A stretch of DNA of 62,251 bases from a virus. The position numbers and the translations under genes are program-made. Position 1 is the stretch's first letter; every line of letters starts with the position of its first letter. The notes under the pieces were generated by a model, which was given only the letters and a program-made list of their open reading frames with translations, made no database searches and had not been told where the DNA came from. The stretch is from IMG/VR virus record IMGVR_UViG_3300047409_000596, positions 1 to 62,251 of that record; one strand, written 5' to 3'. Below, piece after piece: positions 53,941 to 61,597 of the stretch.

Positions 53941-55026
53941 ATGGGACAGGAGCGCATCGAGGTCAAGGTGATCCCGTTCGCGGATCGGCCGGCGTTACAA
54001 CTGCAATGGTACTGTCCACAAACCGGGTTGCGGAAAACCCGCTCGGCGAAGACGGCGGACCCGGACGAGGCGGAGCGAGCACGGGCGGACCTGGAGTACG
54101 AGTTATCGCACGGCCTTCACGCCTCCAGCGTCCGCACGGGCTGGGCACGATTCCGCGAGCTGTTCGAGGACGAGTACCTGCCGGGCGTCCGGCCGCGCAC
54201 GGCGAAGCAGTTCGGTGTTGTGCTCGACCACTTCGAGCGGATCTGCCGGCCGGTAACGATGGAGGGAGTTTCGGCGCGGACGCTTTCCCAGTTCCTGGCT
54301 GGCCTGCGACAGGTTCCCGGCCGCGGGCCCGCCGGTCGGAACGGAATGCAGCCCTCGACGCTGGCCGTTCGCCTGGAGTACCTCCGCTCGGCGCTGTCGT
54401 GGGCGCAGCGGCAGGGAATGCTGACCGCGGTCCCGTCCTTCCCGGAAGTGAAACTGCCGAAGCGGCGACCGCAACCCGTGGCCACCGATCTCTTCGAGAG
54501 GCTCTTTCTCGCAGCCCAGACGCCCGAGTTGCGGGCCTACCTGGCGTGCGGCTGGCTCGACGGCCTGCGCCTCGGCGAGGCCCAGCAGCTGCGCTGGGAG
54601 TCGTCCGACGAGGCCCCGTGGCTCGACCTAGCCCGGGACCGGATCTGGCTGCCCGCCGCGGCGGTCAAGGGTGTCGAGGACCAGTGGCTGCCCCTGGCGC
54701 CCGAACTGCGACAGCTATTGGCCGGCCTACCGAGGAAAGGCCCCCATGTCTTTCCCTGGCACGACTACAGTCAGGGCGGCATGTCGAACGTGATCCGCCG
54801 GCTGGCCGCCCGTGCCGACGTGCCGCTGACGATGCGGAGCCTGCGCCGCGGCTTCGGCTGCCGCTACGCCGGGATCGTGCCGGCTCAGACGCTGCAACGT
54901 CTCATGCGTCACGCCGACATCCGCACGACTCTCGGCTACTACGTTTCGCTCGACCAGGCTGCCGAGGACGCTGTTCTCCGCAACACTTCTGCAACACCCG
55001 GTCTGCCGAAGCCTAGCAATCCCTGA
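53941..55026 (+). CDS. int: Tyrosine recombinase (phage integrase)
   Basis: The 361 aa protein has an N-terminal arm-binding-like domain, a SAM-like core (GWARFRELFEDEYLPGVRPR) and a C-terminal catalytic domain: Arg210 (LDGLRLGEAQ), Lys243 (AVKGVEDQW), MRSLRRGFG (Arg at the usual His place; Arg302), His324 (LMRHADIRTT) and Tyr333 (LGYYVS). It integrates the phage at attB. The His-to-Arg change in the HxxR motif is unusual but tolerated. The attP site should be near 55027-55260; none was identified. Confidence 0.93.
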   Translation: MGQERIEVKVIPFADRPALQLQWYCPQTGLRKTRSAKTADPDEAERARADLEYELSHGLHASSVRTGWARFRELFEDEYLPGVRPRTAKQFGVVLDHFERICRPVTMEGVSARTLSQFLAGLRQVPGRGPAGRNGMQPSTLAVRLEYLRSALSWAQRQGMLTAVPSFPEVKLPKRRPQPVATDLFERLFLAAQTPELRAYLACGWLDGLRLGEAQQLRWESSDEAPWLDLARDRIWLPAAAVKGVEDQWLPLAPELRQLLAGLPRKGPHVFPWHDYSQGGMSNVIRRLAARADVPLTMRSLRRGFGCRYAGIVPAQTLQRLMRHADIRTTLGYYVSLDQAAEDAVLRNTSATPGLPKPSNP

Positions 55027-55185
55027 AAAAATCAGTCATTCTGACACATTGAAATAGTTGAGCGTGTAGTACGCTTCGTCAACGCGGGTGCAATCTAACT
55101 CAAGCTGGGGTGGAAAAACGGGCTGGGCAGGCGCCGAACGCCGGCCCAGTTCCCCCGACCGTTCCAGTCGGTCCGGTGAACGGAT

Positions 55186-55201
55186 GTCTGTTGCAACAGA
55201 C
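55186..55201. promoter_or_regulatory. Perfect 16 bp palindrome GTCTGTTGCAACAGAC
   Basis: A symmetric 16-base sequence in the gap between integrase and the ribbon-helix-helix gene; suitable as an operator or part of attP arm sites. The region 55027-55260 has no ORF. Confidence 0.5.
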
Positions 55202-55225
55202 GCAACAACACCCCGACTACTGGCC

Positions 55226-55254
55226 TTGCCTTTGCCTTGGCAAGTCGATAGGAT
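55226..55254 (+). promoter_or_regulatory. Promoter with TGCCTTGGCA operator
   Basis: TTGCCT (-35), a 17-base spacer and TAGGAT (-10) precede the RHH-like gene. The spacer holds TTGCCTTGGCAA, a partial palindrome, related to the operator before the gene at 55610. Confidence 0.55.
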
Positions 55255-55284
55255 GGATCGTTGCCCCTTCTCATGGAGACGATC

Positions 55285-55512
55285 ATGCCATCCATCCGCC
55301 GCGAGGGCAAGGTTACGACGGCCTTCGACTTCGACCTCATTCTGCGCGACCGCTTGCTCGCCTTTGCTGGCGAGCGAGGAACCACCCTCACGCATGAGCT
55401 ACACGAGGCGGTTCGGCGTCATCTCGCCTACCCGCCGCCCGCGTCTGTGCCGGCCCCGCTGGACGACGCGCCGCGCCCGCGAGCACGCAAGAAGGTGGCC
55501 AAGAAATCTTGA
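55285..55512 (+). CDS. Ribbon-helix-helix-like regulator
   Basis: A 75 aa protein from MPSIRREGKVTTAFDFD (GGAG 6 bases before). VTTAFDFDLILRDRLLAFAG then RGTTLTHELHEAVRRHL is the strand-helix-helix plan of Arc/MetJ-type DNA-binding proteins; the Lys/Arg tail (RARKKVAKKS) is consistent. It could autoregulate through the TGCCTTGGCA-type sites before itself and the next gene. Confidence 0.65.
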   Translation: MPSIRREGKVTTAFDFDLILRDRLLAFAGERGTTLTHELHEAVRRHLAYPPPASVPAPLDDAPRPRARKKVAKKS

Positions 55513-55527
55513 ACAATCTTCCCGGAT

Positions 55528-55559
55528 TGCCTTGACAATGCCAAGGCATGTGGTAGATA
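55528..55559 (+). promoter_or_regulatory. Promoter with TGCCTTG...CAAGGCA operator
   Basis: TTGACA (55532-55537), a 16-base spacer and TAGATA form a promoter. Inverted arms TGCCTTG and CAAGGCA overlap it. The arms match the palindrome before the RHH-like gene. Confidence 0.55.
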
Positions 55560-55609
55560 GAGGTGTAAGGACGTCCGATCCTTACGCGACACCAAATGGG
55601 AGACGAACG

Positions 55610-55702
55610 ATGCAACGAATCATCAGACTGTGGCGGTGCTGGGTATGCGGGACTGAAAACCCCGGCACCCAGAATGCCTGCCAGTGCGGCAAGTCACGCT
55701 AA
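55610..55702 (+). CDS. Small zinc-ribbon peptide
   Basis: A 30 aa peptide (MQRIIRLWRCWVCGTENPGT then QNACQCGKSR) with CWVCG and CQCG knuckles. GGGAGACG precedes the ATG. It is transcribed from the operator-controlled promoter. Function unknown. Confidence 0.55.
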   Translation: MQRIIRLWRCWVCGTENPGTQNACQCGKSR

Positions 55703-55763
55703 CCCCCCCCCGGCCCCGCCGCGCTCTCACCCGGGCGGGGCCGATTTCGGGCAGGAGAGGAGC

Positions 55764-56525
55764 ATGAACACGACCGCCGAGGCTGGCCTGCTGCATGCGA
55801 TCATTGACGAGCGCGCGGACGACGGGTTGCGGCTCTTCCTGGCCGATCTCCTGGAAGAGCGGGGCGACCCGCGCGGCACGTTCATCCGGACACAGGTCGA
55901 GCTGGCAAAGGCACCAGCTTGCCTGGGCCTCCGACGGGCAGGACATCAGCGACCATGCCGCTTGTGCCAGCCCTTCGAGGCCCTCCGCCGTCGCGAGCGG
56001 GAGTTGGAAACGAACATCGCCGGACTAGGCCAGCCGATCCCCGGCTACATCTCGGCCCTGTCGTTGGAGGGCGAGCATGTTCTCTTCGACATGCGTGGCA
56101 AAGAGGTGGGGCGGTTCGTCTTCCGCCGCGGTTTTGTCGCCGAGATCACCTGCACGTTGGAGGGCTGGTGCGGGACGGAGTGCCCCAACTGTGGCAATGG
56201 CAGGTGGATCGCGACAGCCAGGTGCCCTCGCTGCCACGGCGCCGGCCGCGTCAACGCCCACGGCCCGGCCCTCGTGCAGCACTGTCCGCTGGAGTGCGTG
56301 ACGTTGACGGACAAAAAGCCGCACTGCCACACGTCGCCGGGCCATGTTTTCTTTCGCTACTACATCGGCGACGAGGGTGTCGATGAACTGCCTGAAGATC
56401 TGTGGCACCTGATGCACGACGGCCGTAGCGACTGGCACCAGCCAACGGCTGAAGCACTCAATGTCCAGCTCTCCTCTGCCCTGCTCGCCTGGGCGCGGGC
56501 CCAGCCCGTCCCCGCTCTCGCCTGA
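55764..56525 (+). CDS. Gemmata-type repeat-companion (TIGR02996-like) protein
   Basis: The 253 aa protein starts MNTTAEAGLLHAIIDERADD. Its first ~45 residues, with DDGLRLFLADLLEERGDPRG, match the TIGR02996 domain found mostly in Gemmata-like planctomycetes and Leptospira. A Cys pair (CRLC), a CPNC/CPRC pair and further Cys/His follow. In bacteria this domain precedes leucine-rich-like repeats; here the rest is Cys-rich and short. It is a marker of the host group and may be a captured host gene. Confidence 0.78.
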   Translation: MNTTAEAGLLHAIIDERADDGLRLFLADLLEERGDPRGTFIRTQVELAKAPACLGLRRAGHQRPCRLCQPFEALRRRERELETNIAGLGQPIPGYISALSLEGEHVLFDMRGKEVGRFVFRRGFVAEITCTLEGWCGTECPNCGNGRWIATARCPRCHGAGRVNAHGPALVQHCPLECVTLTDKKPHCHTSPGHVFFRYYIGDEGVDELPEDLWHLMHDGRSDWHQPTAEALNVQLSSALLAWARAQPVPALA

Positions 56526-56572
56526 TCTCTCCTTCTTTGCCCCGCAAAGCTTGCCCCCGCCGCGCAAACAAA

Positions 56573-56617
56573 CCGGGGCCGGCCCGCCAGGGATGGACTG
56601 GCGAGACACGGCCCCGG
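56573..56617. terminator. Bidirectional hairpin between convergent genes
   Basis: CCGGGGCCG at 56573-56581 pairs with CGGCCCCGG at 56609-56617, with an inner GCCAG/CTGGC stem. It sits between the plus-strand Gemmata-type gene and the minus-strand gene ending at 56657, where a terminator is expected. No long U-run. Confidence 0.5.
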
Positions 56618-56656
56618 CGGCAACCGACGCTCTTACGGTCGGTGCCCCTCGATCTG

Positions 56657-56902
56657 CTACGGTTTCCGCTTCGGCGCGGCGGACGGCATCGGGCCGGGCG
56701 GGATCGGATTGGCGGGGTCGCTGGCGATCCCCTCCAGCCGCGTGGCCACGGCGTCCAGCGAACCCTTCACGGCGTCGACGTCGGCCTGGCTCATGCCGGT
56801 GCCGATCTGGTCGCGGAGACTCTTGACGACACCGGCCAGGGCGGTCGTGTCGTCGTCGATCTTCTTCAGGGCGTCAGTCAATGCTTGTGGAACGGCCATC
56901 AT
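56657..56902 (-). CDS. Small coiled-coil protein
   Basis: An 81 aa protein (M-MAVPQALTDALKKIDDDT) with a heptad helix (TALAGVVKSLRDQI, then DVDAVKGSLDAVATRLEGI) and a Pro-rich basic tail. It resembles small structural or trimerising proteins beside the lysis genes. Function unknown. Confidence 0.65.
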   Translation of the reverse strand: MMAVPQALTDALKKIDDDTTALAGVVKSLRDQIGTGMSQADVDAVKGSLDAVATRLEGIASDPANPIPPGPMPSAAPKRKP

Positions 56903-56941
56903 TCACCTCTCTGTTGATGTGAGCGAAATCATGCGGGCGGC

Positions 56942-57160
56942 TTAGCCGATTCCTTCCAGTTTGACGGCGTGGTCTTGCAGCTGCTTCGTGACCGCGGCGA
57001 GGTCCGCGGACGTGGCGCCGCTGCCGCGGAAGCGGGAGAGCACGTCAAGCAGCTCTTCCGCTCGTTGCTCGCGGATAACGTGTGCCGTCCGTTCGGCGGC
57101 AAGGGCGGTCTTGAACGCTTCCAGGGCCGCCAGCACGTCGTCCAGGGTCGGATTACTCAA
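56942..57160 (-). CDS. Small coiled-coil protein, paralogue-like
   Basis: A 72 aa protein from TTG with GAGAGGGGG upstream. Its helical layout (DDVLAALEAFKTALAAERTA, VTKQLQDHAVKLEGIG) matches the neighbour at 56657 in style; both end VAT/VTK...LEGI-type helices. Function unknown. Confidence 0.6.
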   Translation of the reverse strand: MSNPTLDDVLAALEAFKTALAAERTAHVIREQRAEELLDVLSRFRGSGATSADLAAVTKQLQDHAVKLEGIG

Positions 57161-57242
57161 GAGACACCCCCTCTCGGAAACGGCCAAAGGCTAAGTTGTC
57201 GCGCCGCTCGGAGTACCCTCCTCTCCGATTCACCGTCTAACC

Positions 57243-57293
57243 CCGTGGGATTCGCAGCCCGTGGTGTCGGGCCCGCGGGAGACCACGGCGCGG
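57243..57293. repeat. Structured intergenic repeat, copy 1
   Basis: CCGTGGGATTCGCAGCCCGT and the following CGTGGT/ACCACG arms form a hairpin of GC-rich type. A second copy lies at 59629-59682 with ~85 percent identity by eye. Both lie just after a gene stop. Possible terminator or RNA-processing element. Confidence 0.65.
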
Positions 57294-57307
57294 CACTCGC
57301 GCCCGTT

Positions 57308-57637
57308 TCACGGCTGGCTGAGAGAAGCCACCAGTCCCGGCAGGCCGGTCCCGGCAGCCGGCGCCGGCACCGCCGCGGCCGGAGACTGCGGGCTGCCCCA
57401 GGACGGGTCCTGAAGCGCCGCCAGCAGGGCCGCGTAGAAAATCTTGTGCGCTCCCCACTGGACCGCGACCAGGGCGGCAAGCTGAGCGTCCTTGAAAGTC
57501 GGATCGAGTGACGACGTCGGCAGCGAAAACGCCTGTACGATCCCGGCGGCCAGCGTGGCGGCGGCCAGATGCAGGGACTCGCGGGCCGGCAGGTCGGCAT
57601 TACTCGGGGCCGGTGGAACCGCTGGAGTCGGAGCCAT
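57308..57637 (-). CDS. Small Ala-rich protein, lysis-side cluster
   Basis: A 109 aa protein (MAPTPAVPPAPSNADLPARE) with one hydrophobic helix (LHLAAATLAAGIVQAFSLP) and an Ala/Pro end. It could be a small membrane-associated protein. It is followed by the structured repeat. Confidence 0.6.
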   Translation of the reverse strand: MAPTPAVPPAPSNADLPARESLHLAAATLAAGIVQAFSLPTSSLDPTFKDAQLAALVAVQWGAHKIFYAALLAALQDPSWGSPQSPAAAVPAPAAGTGLPGLVASLSQP

Positions 57638-57641
57638 TGAA

Positions 57642-58328
57642 TCACCTCTTGGTTATTGGACGAAGATAGACGACCGGAACATAGACTCGGACATATCGAG
57701 TCAGGCGCGGGTGCCAGACGGCGTACTGCTGATAGCCGGTGGGTGGCAGGCTCGCGGCGGGCGGCATGATCGGGGGAGCGGACCCGCCAGGCAGGGTGAT
57801 GGGGGGAGCCGATCCTTTCGGCAGTGTGATCGGCGGTGCGGACCCGCCGGGAAGTGTGATCGGGGGGGCACTGCCCGGTGGCAAGACGATCGGCGGCGCG
57901 GACCCGCCGGGAATTACCGGCGGCGTATTGGGATCTATCCCCCCCCCACCGTCGATGATGATCGGTGGCCCCGGCGGACAGCCAGGCGCAGGCGGCGCCA
58001 CCTGGAGAGCGTGCAGCCTGTCGATGATGAGCTTCTGGTTGGCGAGTATGTTCTGCAACATCGCCACGATCGCCGGGTCAGGGCCGACAGGCGCGGCAGG
58101 TGCCTGGAAAATCTGCGGCGAGGGCTGAACAACGATCGGTGCAGGCGCAGGTGCCGGGCGGACGACGATAACGCGACACGTCGGGACGACACCAGTCTTG
58201 CCCTGAATCCACGCGACCTCCTCGCCCACCGCCGGGCGTCGCGCCGGCGGCTGCGCCGGGAACACCAGGGACGGCAGGGCCAACGTGGCAGTCACCACGA
58301 CCAGCAGCAGACAGTTTCCATATTTCAT
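57642..58328 (-). CDS. Secreted protein with Pro-rich GGSAPPI repeats
   Basis: The 228 aa protein has a signal peptide (MKYGNCLLLVVVTATLALPS, cleavage near VFPAQ), a folded N-terminal part, a Pro/Ala linker, then four to six repeats of GGSAPPITLP/KGSAPPI type and a Tyr/Arg-rich end (YVRVYVPVVYLRPITKR). It may be a surface or periplasmic protein. It sits next to a secreted protease. Confidence 0.72.
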   Translation of the reverse strand: MKYGNCLLLVVVTATLALPSLVFPAQPPARRPAVGEEVAWIQGKTGVVPTCRVIVVRPAPAPAPIVVQPSPQIFQAPAAPVGPDPAIVAMLQNILANQKLIIDRLHALQVAPPAPGCPPGPPIIIDGGGGIDPNTPPVIPGGSAPPIVLPPGSAPPITLPGGSAPPITLPKGSAPPITLPGGSAPPIMPPAASLPPTGYQQYAVWHPRLTRYVRVYVPVVYLRPITKR

Positions 58329-58371
58329 TGCTGACCTCCCCGGCTCCACACTGGAGCCGTGTTTGTTAGCG

Positions 58372-59043
58372 TCATGTTCCGCCCGGAGCGCATCCGGGCG
58401 GTGCCGAATACCTGGGTTGTGGCGACGGGGTGTATTGTTGCGGCGGCGGAGTCCTGATAAAGGACAGAATGGCGTCGTGTGAGACATACATACCGCGCTG
58501 CTGGTCGTTTACCTCGTATCCCTGTACTACCCCGATCAACTGCCCCTGTTCGTCAATCAGGCCCCCCCCGCTGCGCCCGTGCCACGGTTTTTCGGCCGTG
58601 TAGATGGTTTTGCCCTGGATACTCACGATAGTTGCCATCTTCATTTTTGGGGGTAATTCCATGTCGTCATATCCCACCGACAAGCAACGCCTGGAGTGCA
58701 GGCTGCTCGGTGGGGCAATCGGGCACACGTAAGGAAGCGGTCCCGCGCTGATGTGGATGAGCGCCAGGTCAAGCCGGTAATCCACCGCTACCACGGTCGG
58801 CTGCACCCTCTGCACATGCACGGTCGGTGCCACGGTGGGTACGTCCAGTCTGATCGGCTTGTGTCTGTTTCCGCCCTCGAATGCGTGCGCGCAGGTGAGG
58901 ATGTAGGTGCTGCCAGCAGCGGTCTGCACGACAGTCCCACTAGCCCCGTGTGACTTGATGCGCAGGACTGCGTGCTGCGCGTACTGCGCCTGGCACGGAG
59001 CGGCGAACAACAACGCCAGAAAACCGACCAGCAACCTCAGCAT
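58372..59043 (-). CDS. Secreted trypsin-like serine protease (S1)
   Basis: The 223 aa protein has a signal peptide (MLRLLVGFLALLFAAPCQAQ) and the trypsin triad: His53 (LTCAHAF), Asp92 (DYRLDLALIH) and Ser158 (GRSGGGLID). It resembles small secreted DegP-like or trypsin-like proteases. Being on the late/lysis side it could act in the periplasm during lysis or be a lysogenic conversion factor. Confidence 0.88.
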   Translation of the reverse strand: MLRLLVGFLALLFAAPCQAQYAQHAVLRIKSHGASGTVVQTAAGSTYILTCAHAFEGGNRHKPIRLDVPTVAPTVHVQRVQPTVVAVDYRLDLALIHISAGPLPYVCPIAPPSSLHSRRCLSVGYDDMELPPKMKMATIVSIQGKTIYTAEKPWHGRSGGGLIDEQGQLIGVVQGYEVNDQQRGMYVSHDAILSFIRTPPPQQYTPSPQPRYSAPPGCAPGGT

Positions 59044-59550
59044 CTATTTGACCCCTTTGAGCAGGTGTTCGGCTACCCTGGCCGACGCCTTGTGACCGTA
59101 GAGCGTGCCTGTGTGGAGCGGCCCGCCGATGTCCGAGACGGCGTGAATGCAGTTGAGTGCCCACGGTCGCGAGGCACCGTCCAGTACCTTGTACATCACG
59201 TATCCGCTGTCGAGAATCGCAGCCTGACTCCTGGCGACCTTGAACGTCTCGGCGTCGATCGCATACGGCCCGTAGGTCGTCACGGTCGCCCCCTGGCGCC
59301 GTGCTTCGTCCAGCGTCTCGGCCTCCCCCCGGTTGCGACCCGGTACGGCGCCGCCGAACAGTCGCCACCTGTCCCTCGGTCCCCAGCTAATACAGATTCT
59401 CTGGCCGGGGCCAGCGAAGACGGCCCAGGTGTGCGAGTGTCCCGGCCGGTGCTCGCCCTTCTGGTAGCCGTACACGGTCATCGTGTAGGCTTGCGCCCGC
59501 GCGACGGCGGGAACCAATGCTATGCCAGCCAACAGGAGTATTGATCTCAT
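59044..59550 (-). CDS. Secreted protein of unknown function
   Basis: The 168 aa protein has a signal peptide (MRSILLLAGIALVPAVARAQ). The mature part has HTWAVFAG, RICISWGPRDRW and CIHAVSDIGG; the His and Cys spacing may be structural. It abuts the protease gene (0 bp gap), so they are probably coregulated. Confidence 0.75.
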   Translation of the reverse strand: MRSILLLAGIALVPAVARAQAYTMTVYGYQKGEHRPGHSHTWAVFAGPGQRICISWGPRDRWRLFGGAVPGRNRGEAETLDEARRQGATVTTYGPYAIDAETFKVARSQAAILDSGYVMYKVLDGASRPWALNCIHAVSDIGGPLHTGTLYGHKASARVAEHLLKGVK

Positions 59551-59628
59551 GTCCTTACTCCGGGCGATGGTCGATTTGTAAAAGTCGCCGCACCGCTCAA
59601 CCGACTCGCACGGTTGATACACCTCTGT

Positions 59629-59682
59629 CCCGCGGGATTCGCAGCCCCGGTGGTATCAGGCCTGCGGGAGGCCACGGCGCGG
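59629..59682. repeat. Structured intergenic repeat, copy 2
   Basis: Second copy of the hairpin at 57243-57293, between the papain-like peptidase stop (59694) and the next gene start. Same arms and a GGGATTCGCAGCC core. Confidence 0.65.
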
Positions 59683-59693
59683 CCGTTCCTCGC

Positions 59694-60788
59694 TCAGTCC
59701 AGGGGCGATTCGTCAAGGGCGGCCTCCCCGGTCGAATTCGCCGGGGCGTACACGTCAAGCTTACTCCCGAGCGGAATGTCCACGGGGGCGGCGAACGACA
59801 CCGTGCTGCCCCTCCTGACCGCCCTGATAAACGTCTTCTCGGGAAACAGTGGGGTGAGAGGAAGCGGACCCACGTCAGCGACGCATTTCTGCTGCCCGAC
59901 GTCCCAGTGCTGGCCCGCGGGGCAGACGGGAAGCGGAGGGTCGATCGGAGGGACGGTCCCTCCCCCCACCTTCTGGAGGTCCGCCCGGAGCGTCGCGACG
60001 TCGACCCCCGAAGGCGCCAGCTTGTCGGACCCGTACCAGTCGGGGGCGAGAAGGGCGTAGCACTCCTCCAGCCACTCCGTCGACTGGAACGCCGCCCAAG
60101 TGATCGTGTAAATGCGACCCCAGGAACTGATCTGCACGCCCTGTGCGTTGTAACCGACGCCGAATACCAGATGCCCCCCGACGATCTGCGTGTTGGTCAC
60201 GTCCCAGACCGCGGCCGACGTCCAGGCGTTGGGCAAATTGATGCCAATTTCCAGACCGCCGAACAGGTAGATCGACGCCTGGACCAGTGTCTTGTTGCGC
60301 CAGTTGCAGTTGATGTACCCGTCGATCTTGTGGGGCACCCCACCGAACGGCAAGCCATTGGCCCGCATGTAGTCGAGTACGTCGGTGATAACGCAGCCGT
60401 TGTCGCCCGGCCCGCAGATCGTCTGGTAAGAGGAGTAGACCTCGCTGTCGGAACCGAGGACGGGACTCCCGGCGTCGTTGCCGGACCACAGCCCTACCGC
60501 GTGGTACTTGCCGGCGATGACGCAATCGCCGTACTGGTCGTTGAGATACATCCTCGACAGGGCCGCCATCGCCTTGGCGGCGTAGTCCACCGAGGGCGGT
60601 GGCGGTGAGGCGGCAAGAGCCTCGGCGCTGAGGTAGTTGGACAGGGCCAGGGCGAGCGGGCGGGCCTTGGGGCGGATGCGCCCCAGCCTCACCGTCTCGG
60701 GCAGGGAGGGCAACAGTCCGGCGGACAGGAGGTGCGGGGCAATCCCGGTCAGGGCGGATCCGGTCAAGGTGATGGTTGGGACGCTCAC
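59694..60788 (-). CDS. Papain-like cysteine peptidase (C1/C39-type), lysin candidate
   Basis: The 364 aa protein is read from GTG at 60788. It contains MYLNDQYGDCVIAGKYHAVG (Cys89 in an NDQxGDC motif), GGHLVFGVGYNAQG (catalytic His) and ISSWGRIYTITW (Trp-Gly). These are hallmarks of papain-fold peptidases found in bacteria and phages. The N-terminal region and C-terminal PAGQHWDV part are extra. It may be the endolysin or a virion/host-surface protease; no peptidoglycan hydrolase of another type was seen. Confidence 0.78.
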   Translation of the reverse strand: MSVPTITLTGSALTGIAPHLLSAGLLPSLPETVRLGRIRPKARPLALALSNYLSAEALAASPPPPSVDYAAKAMAALSRMYLNDQYGDCVIAGKYHAVGLWSGNDAGSPVLGSDSEVYSSYQTICGPGDNGCVITDVLDYMRANGLPFGGVPHKIDGYINCNWRNKTLVQASIYLFGGLEIGINLPNAWTSAAVWDVTNTQIVGGHLVFGVGYNAQGVQISSWGRIYTITWAAFQSTEWLEECYALLAPDWYGSDKLAPSGVDVATLRADLQKVGGGTVPPIDPPLPVCPAGQHWDVGQQKCVADVGPLPLTPLFPEKTFIRAVRRGSTVSFAAPVDIPLGSKLDVYAPANSTGEAALDESPLD

Positions 60789-60824
60789 TGGGGTGTAGCC
60801 TCTTTCCAGGGCGATGACAGACAC

Positions 60825-60974
60825 TCAGAAGCCGATGGGGACGTGCCCAAGGACGACGAGCACGATGATGAGCACCAGTCCCAGAATGCTGACGGGACCG
60901 TTGCCCCAGCTCTCTCGCTGGGAGAAGCCGCCGCACAGGAGCAGGATCAGGAGGATGAGGAGAATCAGGCCCAT
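60825..60974 (-). CDS. DUF3309-like small membrane protein
   Basis: The 49 aa protein (MGLILLILLILLLCGGFSQR then SILGLVLIIVLVVLGHVPIG) has two hydrophobic spans. It resembles DUF3309 proteins. GAGGTGATCTC precedes the ATG. Function unknown; possible membrane accessory. Confidence 0.75.
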   Translation of the reverse strand: MGLILLILLILLLCGGFSQRESWGNGPVSILGLVLIIVLVVLGHVPIGF

Positions 60975-60978
60975 GAGA

Positions 60979-61185
60979 TCACCTCGGGTTGACGATGATG
61001 GGCGCCGGACCCGGAGAAAGGGCGCCGAACACGAACAGTCCGAGAATCAGAACGGCGAGCCACGGAATCAGGCAGTAGGTTCCGAACCACACCGGATTGG
61101 CGTTGGGGCCGCTGTACGTCGCATAGCCTCCTCCGAAGATCCAGAATAGCATTAAAAATACCCAAACTACCAGCCATACGCTCAT
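60979..61185 (-). CDS. Membrane protein, two spans
   Basis: A 68 aa protein from MSVWLVVWVFLMLFWIFGGG, with a second span (CLIPWLAVLILGLFVFGA). It may be a holin or holin-associated protein. It lies 4 bp from the DUF3309-like gene. Confidence 0.65.
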   Translation of the reverse strand: MSVWLVVWVFLMLFWIFGGGYATYSGPNANPVWFGTYCLIPWLAVLILGLFVFGALSPGPAPIIVNPR

Positions 61186-61196
61186 CACACACCTCT

Positions 61197-61295
61197 CTAC
61201 TTGTTCCGTCTCCGCCACACCAGCCACAACGCCACGGACACCGCGACCACCTCCAGCGAGCACACCACCAGGGCAAACGCGACGGGGAAGCTCAT
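61197..61295 (-). CDS. 32-residue single-span membrane peptide
   Basis: MSFPVAFALVVCSLEVVAVS followed by VALWLVWRRRNK: one hydrophobic helix and a basic end. Its start overlaps the holin-like gene stop by 4 bases. Suits a small holin/antiholin partner. Confidence 0.55.
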   Translation of the reverse strand: MSFPVAFALVVCSLEVVAVSVALWLVWRRRNK

Positions 61296-61588
61296 GGACT
61301 CGTCTTGCTCTCCGATGCCGACACGTCTCCAACCCGAATGCTGGACGAGTCGGCGCTTTTGGAGGGTGCCATGATTGCCGCGGCTTTGAGCTGAGTACGG
61401 CTTTTGAGGTAATGAACCACCACCAGGGCGTTGGCGATCAGGGCCCCGAGGGCCGTCGCTCCCTTCGTCAGGGCGTCCTGCGCCGGCTCACTGCCGCTGC
61501 CCGCGTTGGCGAACAGGAACACGGAGACGAACTGCACGAGCAGCGTTACCCAGAATTCTGTCGACCGGGCGCCGCTCTTGACTTCCAT
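61292..61588 (-). CDS. Holin-like membrane protein
   Basis: The 98 aa protein has two hydrophobic segments (EFWVTLLVQFVSVFLFANAG and ALGALIANALVVVHYLK) and a charged end, the usual holin layout. It lies in a run of small membrane proteins. Assignment rests on topology and context. Confidence 0.6.
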   Translation of the reverse strand: MEVKSGARSTEFWVTLLVQFVSVFLFANAGSGSEPAQDALTKGATALGALIANALVVVHYLKSRTQLKAAAIMAPSKSADSSSIRVGDVSASESKTSP

Positions 61589-61597
61589 CTGTGGACC

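Noticed and set aside
55027-55260. attP core assigned by eye
   Set aside because: The region is non-coding and next to integrase, but no repeat matching a tRNA end or a second att copy could be seen, so no site was called.
55036-55395. Minus-strand ORF opposite the RHH-like gene
   Set aside because: No conserved features; it overlaps promoter and palindrome signals and the more convincing plus-strand gene.
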